9,408 nucleotides of DNA from an uncultured Eubacteriaceae bacterium (GTDB lineage: Bacteria > Bacillota > Clostridia > Eubacteriales > Anaerofustaceae): NCBI GenBank assembly GCA_947058225.1, contig CAMSGF010000019.1, positions 1 through 9,408 of the forward strand, given 5' to 3'. Shown one piece after another: positions 4,793 to 9,408 of this stretch; the stretch's first letter is position 1; the number at the start of each line of letters is the position of its first letter. Under the pieces are notes generated by a model. It was not told the origin of the DNA, ran no database searches, and saw only the letters and a program-made list of their open reading frames with translations. Both the position numbers and the translations under genes were made by a program.

Positions 4793-5425
4793 ATGAAACA
4801 GGAAAAAATTAAAAAAACAATAAATATTTTAAAAGAAAATTATAAAGAATATAAGTGTGGGTTAAATTTTGATTCTCCCTTTGAACTTCTCGTTGCGACA
4901 ATTCTTTCAGCGCAGTGTACTGATGAAAGAGTAAATAAGGTAACCAAGGTTTTATTTAAAAAAGCAAATACTCCAAAAAAAATTTTAGAACTTGGAGAAG
5001 AAGGTTTAAAAAAGGAAATAAAAAGCTGTGGTCTTGCTAATTCAAAAGCGAAGAATATCATATTGACCTGCAAGACTTTAATAGATGAATATGACAGTAA
5101 CGTTCCAAGGACTATGGAGGAACTTACTGCCTTAAACGGAGTTGGAAGAAAGACAGCCAATGTCGTTATGTCAAATGCGTACGGTGTTCCTGCCATTGCG
5201 GTTGATACTCACGTTCAAAGGGTTTCAAACAGAATTGGACTTGCAAAATCAAAGGACGTCTTAAAGACGGAAAAGCAGCTTATGGAAAATATTCCAAGAG
5301 ATTATTGGTCTGATGCACACCATTGGATTATATGGCATGGAAGAAAGGTCTGCCTTGCAAGAAAGCCAAATTGTATAGCTTGCTGTTTAAAAGATGTATG
5401 CGAACAAAACGGAGTGAATAAATAA
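4793..5425 (+). CDS. nth: Endonuclease III (DNA glycosylase/AP lyase)
   Basis: Base-excision repair enzyme that removes oxidised pyrimidines such as thymine glycol and cleaves the abasic strand by beta-elimination. At 210 aa it has the standard length. Key residues fall at the same numbers as in the E. coli enzyme: helix-hairpin-helix LNGVGRKTANVV (114-125) with catalytic Lys120, catalytic Asp138 in AVDTHVQRV, and the [4Fe-4S] cluster ligands Cys187, Cys194, Cys197 and Cys203 in a C-x6-C-x2-C-x5-C pattern. An extra cysteine (198) sits beside the third ligand. The N-terminal LLVATILSAQCTDERVN (32-48) is also characteristic. The start ATG 4793 follows a modest AGG at 4784-4786. It is transcribed alone from its own promoter, divergent from the small membrane protein. 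The gene looks intact. Confidence 0.97.
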   Translation: MKQEKIKKTINILKENYKEYKCGLNFDSPFELLVATILSAQCTDERVNKVTKVLFKKANTPKKILELGEEGLKKEIKSCGLANSKAKNIILTCKTLIDEYDSNVPRTMEELTALNGVGRKTANVVMSNAYGVPAIAVDTHVQRVSNRIGLAKSKDVLKTEKQLMENIPRDYWSDAHHWIIWHGRKVCLARKPNCIACCLKDVCEQNGVNK

Positions 5426-5709
5426 AAATATAAATATTACTTTTCTTATTATATGTTATTTTGATATATATTATATGATAATTTGATATGTATAATTTTG
5501 GTTTAAGTTGGAAACATTTATTACCTATGAATTTTGATTTTAAAGTATATAATTCATAAATAAAGATTTAGTATACTTACATAAGTATTAAATTATATTA
5601 AAAATTATAATATTTCTTTTTTTAATAAAATAATTTTGTTTATAATGTATTGTAAAATTATTTTATATTAAAGGTCAAAAATAAACTTAAAGTTATAAAG
5701 GAGAATATA

Positions 5710-6123
5710 ATGCTTGATAAAATACCTACAAAAGAAGAAATGACAGCTTTAGTCGGAAAATCTTTATATGATGTATGGAATAAATTATGTTCAATGATTA
5801 ATGAAAAATATGATATGGATTGTTTGTGGAATAAGGGCGGTAAAGCGTGGAAATATGAATATAAATATCGCAGAGGCGGTAAAACACTATGTGCATTATA
5901 CGCAAGAGAAAACTGTATAGGCTTTATGATTATACTTGGAAAAGCAGAGCGTTTAAAATTTGAAAAAGACAGAGAAAATTATGGAGAAGAAGTTCAAAAA
6001 ATATATGACGAAACTAAAACTTATCGTGATGGCAAATGGATGATGTTTGAGCCAATAGACACTTCTTTGTTTGATGATTTTATTAAATTATTGGAAATTA
6101 AAAGGAAACCAAACAGAAAATAG
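5710..6123 (+). CDS. DUF3788 family protein
   Basis: A 137-residue soluble protein with ATG 5710 and a strong AAGGAG site at 5698-5703. The pattern matches the DUF3788 family as I know it: 'PTKEEMTALVG' near the start, 'LYDVWNKLCSMINEKY' (19-34), 'LWNKGGKAWKYEYKYRRGGKTLCALY' region (39-64), a hydrophobic strand GFMIILGKAER (71-81), a charged helix (82-103), the GKWMMFEP motif (108-115), and a closing 'DDFIKLLEIKRKP' (122-134). Such proteins are small single-domain alpha/beta proteins thought to resemble GyrI-like ligand-binding folds; no reaction is established. There is no signal peptide or membrane segment. It stands alone: about 285 bp separate it from nth, and the next gene is convergent. 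Confidence 0.8.
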   Translation: MLDKIPTKEEMTALVGKSLYDVWNKLCSMINEKYDMDCLWNKGGKAWKYEYKYRRGGKTLCALYARENCIGFMIILGKAERLKFEKDRENYGEEVQKIYDETKTYRDGKWMMFEPIDTSLFDDFIKLLEIKRKPNRK

Positions 6124-6516
6124 ATGATTAATAATTTATGGGATATAGTAAAATAAGGATAATAAATATTCAAAATTAATATTGCTTCAAACTCAATTTA
6201 TATTGATATATTTTTCTGTTTTTGTTCATTACTGACAAGGTTTTGGTTTTAATGTTATTAGTTAAATTTGAAAATAGAATGTATTTGCTTTTTTAAAATA
6301 AATTTATTAAAAAAATAAATTTTTAATAAGTTTGCATAGTATATGGAATGATAAAAAGCTTATGACAAAATTAAGACAAATAAATTTTAGAGTTTTAAGG
6401 AATAAAAGATAATTCTAATAAAGATAAGTTTAATTTTGAAAGAGTGAGTTTTAATGTGAAATAAAACAGGGTAGGGGAGTTTTAAATTTGACATATGAAG
6501 TATTATATTTTGTTAT
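6124..6516. other. Intergenic region without a supported gene
   Basis: About 390 bp of very AT-rich DNA lies between the convergent DUF3788 gene and phospho-sugar mutase gene. It contains a short A/T repeat (around 6295-6330, two AATAAATTT units) and a consensus TTGACA (6489-6494), but no ORF with a ribosome-binding site and no recognisable RNA. It may be decayed sequence. Confidence 0.45.
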
Positions 6517-6548
6517 AAAAAGACAGTAGATGAAGCTACTGTCTTTTT
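6517..6548. terminator. Bidirectional intrinsic terminator between convergent genes
   Basis: Perfect 13-bp arms (6517-6529 and 6536-6548, core GACAGTAG/CTACTGTC) with a 6-nt loop carry A-runs and T-runs at both ends, so the hairpin works in either direction. It lies about 28 bp beyond the stop of the minus-strand mutase gene and ends the glycosidase-mutase operon. It also stops read-through from the DUF3788 side. Confidence 0.88.
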
Positions 6549-6575
6549 TATTTATATTTTATTAAGATGTAATTT

Positions 6576-8303
6576 TTATTTTACCAAAGATGTAATACTA
6601 TCTAAATAGTGTTCTGTTTTATTTGCTCCCTCACTTTTATTTTCAGCCTTTACTAAAATATAAAGTTTGATTTTTGGCTCTGTTCCGCTTGGTCTGTATA
6701 CCACACAGCTTCCGTCAATTAGTTCATAGAATAATACATCTGAACTTGGAAGTCCCGTTTTTTCTTTTTCTCCCGTCGCTAAGTCGATAACTTCGTCTTT
6801 TAGATAATCTCTCACCTTTGCGACTTTGGTTCCGCCGATTTGACTTGGAGGATTTTTTCTTAAATTTTCTCCCGTAGTTTTCATCTTTTCAATTCCGTCA
6901 AGTCCGCTCATTGTGATTGAAGTGACGGTTTCTTCGTAGTATCCGTATTCTTCATAAAGCTTTTCTATCGCTTCGTATAAACTCATACCCTTATCTTTGT
7001 ACCAGCATGCCATTTCAGTTATTAACATACTTGCGACAACCGCATCTTTATCCCTTGCATACGTTCCTTTTAGGTATCCATAGCTTTCTTCGTATCCGAA
7101 TAGGAAAGAATATTCTCCCGTTTCTTCAAATTCTTTTATCTTTTCACCGATGAATTTAAAACCTGTCAGAACGTTAAATAATTTAATATTGTGTTTATCG
7201 CATATGGCCTGTGTAAGATTTGTTGTGACGATGCTCTTTATTACTGCAGGATTGTCTTTTAAAATGCCCTTTTCTTTTTCTGCTTTTATGATGTAGTCTA
7301 AAAGGAGCACGCCGACTTGATTTCCTGAAAGTGTTACATATTCATCATTATTATTTCTTACAACGATTCCTGCTCTGTCTGCGTCCGGGTCTGTTCCTAT
7401 GATTAAATCTATGTTTTCCTTTTTAGCCATTTCAATCGCCGTCGTAAAGCCTTCCTTATTTTCAGGGTTTGGAGATTTAACGGTAGGGAAGTTGCCGTCT
7501 AAAATCATCTGTTCAGGCACTGTTATTATGTGTTTCATTCCAAGTCTTTTTAAAACTTCGGGAACGAGTCTGTATCCACTTCCATGGAAAGGTGTGTATA
7601 TTATTTTGAATGTATCGGCTTGTTTTTTTACGACATCTGTTGAAATCGCCTGTTCCAATACCTTGTTTATATACCTTTCATCTACCTCAATACCCATCAT
7701 TTCGATTAAACCTTTTTTGTTTGCTTCCTCTTCGGATATTGTTTTTACATCATTAAATATATCAATTTCGTCTAATCTGTCAGAAATTTGCTTTGCGTGG
7801 TTAGGAGGAAGCTGGCATCCGTCATCCCAATATACCTTGTATCCGTTGTATTCCTTTGGGTTGTGAGAGGCGGTTATGTTAATACCTGCGATTGCACCCT
7901 TATCTCTTATTGCAAAGGACAATTCAGGGGTTGGTCTTAATTCATCAAAAAGGTATACCTTTATCCCATTTGCTGCAAGAACAAGTGCACTTTCCTTTGC
8001 AAATTCGTATGAAAAGTTTCTTGAATCATATGCGATACAAACGCCCTTTTTTTTCGCATCTTCTCCTATATTGCTTATTAAGTCTGACAAAGCCTGTGTA
8101 GTGTATCTGACAGTGTAGATATTCATCATATTAAGACCTGCTCCGATAATTCCCCTAAGCCCTGCCGTTCCAAAGCTTAACATCCCGAGAAATCTCATTT
8201 TTAGTTCTTCTTCATTGTCTTTAAGGTTTTTTAATTCGTCTTTAATGGAATCATCGACAATGTCGCTTTCAAGCCATTTTTTATATTCTTCTTTATAATC
8301 CAT
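6576..8303 (-). CDS. pgcA: Phospho-sugar mutase (phosphoglucomutase/phosphomannomutase)
   Basis: Alpha-D-phosphohexomutase that interconverts glucose-1-phosphate and glucose-6-phosphate (possibly mannose phosphates too) in the cytoplasm through a phosphoserine. All four family signatures are in order: the entry motif FGTAGLRG (44-51), phosphoserine loop TASHNPKEYNGYK (144-156, Ser146), Mg-binding DPDADR (305-310), sugar-specificity loop GYEESYGY (403-410) and phosphate-binding RPSGTEPK (537-544). At 575 aa it has the length of the PgcA/YhxB type of Bacillota. ATG 8303 has GGAGG at 8311-8315, placed directly after the upstream glycosidase stop codon (13 bp gap), so the two are co-transcribed and probably translationally coupled. 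The context suggests that it feeds glucose-1-P from alpha-glucan breakdown into glycolysis or supplies sugar phosphates for cell-wall and glycogen precursors. The gene is intact. Confidence 0.95.
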   Translation of the reverse strand: MDYKEEYKKWLESDIVDDSIKDELKNLKDNEEELKMRFLGMLSFGTAGLRGIIGAGLNMMNIYTVRYTTQALSDLISNIGEDAKKKGVCIAYDSRNFSYEFAKESALVLAANGIKVYLFDELRPTPELSFAIRDKGAIAGINITASHNPKEYNGYKVYWDDGCQLPPNHAKQISDRLDEIDIFNDVKTISEEEANKKGLIEMMGIEVDERYINKVLEQAISTDVVKKQADTFKIIYTPFHGSGYRLVPEVLKRLGMKHIITVPEQMILDGNFPTVKSPNPENKEGFTTAIEMAKKENIDLIIGTDPDADRAGIVVRNNNDEYVTLSGNQVGVLLLDYIIKAEKEKGILKDNPAVIKSIVTTNLTQAICDKHNIKLFNVLTGFKFIGEKIKEFEETGEYSFLFGYEESYGYLKGTYARDKDAVVASMLITEMACWYKDKGMSLYEAIEKLYEEYGYYEETVTSITMSGLDGIEKMKTTGENLRKNPPSQIGGTKVAKVRDYLKDEVIDLATGEKEKTGLPSSDVLFYELIDGSCVVYRPSGTEPKIKLYILVKAENKSEGANKTEHYLDSITSLVK

Positions 8304-8316
8304 TTTTTATCCTCCG

Positions 8317-9408
8317 TTACTTTAAAAGCATCATTTCGTTGCTTTTTAATATATATATTTCGTCTGTCTTTTTACCTGTAAGCAGATTTATGTGTGGTTT
8401 TACTGTGTCTATCGTTATGTCATTTTCACCTCTGTTTACTCCGACTGTTATTTCACTTTTCCCATTTGTTCTCTTATATACAATCGCACCGTCTTTTGCA
8501 TAAATAAGTTTTAAATCTCCGTCAATAAACACTTCATTTTTATTTCTTATCTTTCCGAGAAGAGTGTACCATTCGATTAAATCTTCATTTTCCATTCCAT
8601 ATGGATAACATCTTCTGTTTAACGGGTCCTCATATCCCTCAAGTCCCGCCTCGTCTGCATAAAACAAACATGGAACTCCGGGAAGTGTATATTGTATTAA
8701 GCTTGCCATTTTAAGCATCTTTATTGCAAATTCCAAATTTTCCTTTGGTATAAATACATTTTCTTTTTCTTCCTTTGACTTTCCGTCCATATTTTCTCCT
8801 GCAAGGGCAGTTATTATCCTGACGGTGTCGTGGGTTGAGAGCATATTCATTAAGCAGTCTGTTACCTGTTTTGGATATGTGTTTAAAATATCATTTATGG
8901 CAAATTTAAGTGCTTTTTCATTTTTGTTTCTTATAAAGTCAATAATCGCATTTTTAAAAGGATAGTTCATTACAGAATCTAACTCTTCTCCAAAAAGATA
9001 TTCTTTCCTTTTTTCATATGCAATTTTGTTTGACGCATTTTCCCACACCTCTCCGATAAGAAGTGCATCGTTGTTTTCATCTTTTAAAGATTTTCTTATT
9101 TTCTTTAAAAATGAATCTGGAAGTTCGTCTGCCACATCGAGCCTAAATCCCATCGCTCCACGCCTTAACCACGTCTTTATAACTCCGTTTTCTCCTAAGA
9201 TAAAATTTTGATACGACTTGTCATTTTCATTTACCTGCGGAAGAGTTTTTATTCCCCACCACGATTCATAATCATCGGGAAAATTTCCAAATGAATACCA
9301 GCTGTAATACGGACTGTCGGTTGACTGATATGCTCCGAGTGAATTATAGTTTCCTTTTTTCTTTTTTTCGTTAAGAAGATTGTTTTTTGCTGCGTTCGTA
9401 GGTGCAAA
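8317..9408 (-). CDS. GH13 alpha-amylase family glycosidase (5' end cut by window)
   Basis: Hydrolase of alpha-1,4 (and perhaps alpha-1,6) glucans. The reading frame runs open from 9408 to the stop at 8317, giving 363 codons; the Met at 9153 is internal. The beta/alpha-barrel catalytic triad is visible: nucleophile Asp in GFRLDVADE (residue 91 of the fragment), acid/base Glu in IGEVWE (120) and transition-state Asp in STHDTVR (194). The stretch 'NSLGAYQSTDSPYYSWY' with 'WWGIKTLPQVNE' further on resembles the neopullulanase/cyclomaltodextrinase branch, as does PGVPCLFYADEAGLEG later on. A short C-terminal beta domain (about 285-363) ends the protein. No signal peptide can be judged because the N-terminus is missing; the absence of calcium-site detail leaves exact specificity open. 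It is the upstream partner of the phospho-sugar mutase. Confidence 0.92.
   Translation of the reverse strand, partial: FAPTNAAKNNLLNEKKKKGNYNSLGAYQSTDSPYYSWYSFGNFPDDYESWWGIKTLPQVNENDKSYQNFILGENGVIKTWLRRGAMGFRLDVADELPDSFLKKIRKSLKDENNDALLIGEVWENASNKIAYEKRKEYLFGEELDSVMNYPFKNAIIDFIRNKNEKALKFAINDILNTYPKQVTDCLMNMLSTHDTVRIITALAGENMDGKSKEEKENVFIPKENLEFAIKMLKMASLIQYTLPGVPCLFYADEAGLEGYEDPLNRRCYPYGMENEDLIEWYTLLGKIRNKNEVFIDGDLKLIYAKDGAIVYKRTNGKSEITVGVNRGENDITIDTVKPHINLLTGKKTDEIYILKSNEMMLLK

Noticed and set aside
5590..5626. A/T-only hairpin followed by T-run after nth as a terminator
   Set aside because: The stem is only about five A/T pairs and would be too unstable. Nothing better is visible in the 5426-5709 gap.
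6489..6518. TTGACA with TTATAA 18 bp downstream, a possible plus-strand promoter
   Set aside because: Transcription would begin inside the bidirectional terminator and produce no useful RNA, so this is probably chance in AT-rich DNA.
7399..7866. Long plus-strand ORF opposite the phospho-sugar mutase
   Set aside because: It overlaps an intact, motif-complete gene in antisense and has no start signals of its own.

Overview
The window is a very AT-rich stretch of bacterial chromosome with strong GGAGG-type ribosome-binding sites. Its gene content (two-part rho, endonuclease III, a YwaF/TP0381-family membrane protein, a DUF3788 protein, GH13 amylase plus phosphoglucomutase, an ECF-type S component) suggests a low-GC Bacillota. 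An anaerobic coccus of the Peptoniphilus/Parvimonas/Anaerococcus kind would fit, but this placement is inference. No phage, transposase, CRISPR array, tRNA gene or complete rRNA gene is visible.

Layout. 1-217 (-): the start of an ECF transporter S component with its own promoter, cut by the window edge. 607-1200 (-): an unrecognised membrane-anchored protein. 1252-2954 (-): transcription terminator Rho, broken into two ORFs by a 104-bp insertion. 3069-3167 (+): a candidate 32-residue membrane peptide. 3231-3983 (+): a YwaF-type membrane protein. 4188-4323: a compact cruciform-forming element in a 500-bp gene-free interval that ends in a bidirectional terminator. 4488-4691 (-): a small membrane-anchored protein. 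4793-5425 (+): endonuclease III (nth), diverging from the small protein. 5710-6123 (+): a DUF3788 protein. 6517-6548: a bidirectional terminator. 6576-9408 (-): a carbohydrate operon, GH13 glycosidase (5' end cut) followed 13 bp later by phospho-sugar mutase.

Main finding. rho is interrupted immediately after the Walker-B-proximal DERPEEVTD segment. The 104-bp insertion is bounded by a 10-bp direct repeat. It holds about 46 bp of GC-rich sequence that I recognise as a piece of 23S rRNA (the domain I 'AAGGCTAAATACT' region), then an inverted 51-bp copy of rho itself. Removing exactly 104 bp restores one continuous 532-codon rho. This is either a real template-switch mutation inactivating rho or an amplification/assembly chimera, and it should not be read as two independent genes. 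The restored Rho also has two tandem cold-shock-type RNA-binding domains instead of the usual one.

The second notable structure is the 136-bp element at 4188-4323, in which a 15-bp outer stem encloses three hairpins with almost no unpaired bases. The amylase/mutase pair forms a simple alpha-glucan utilisation module: the glycosidase releases sugars, and the mutase interconverts glucose-1-P and glucose-6-P.
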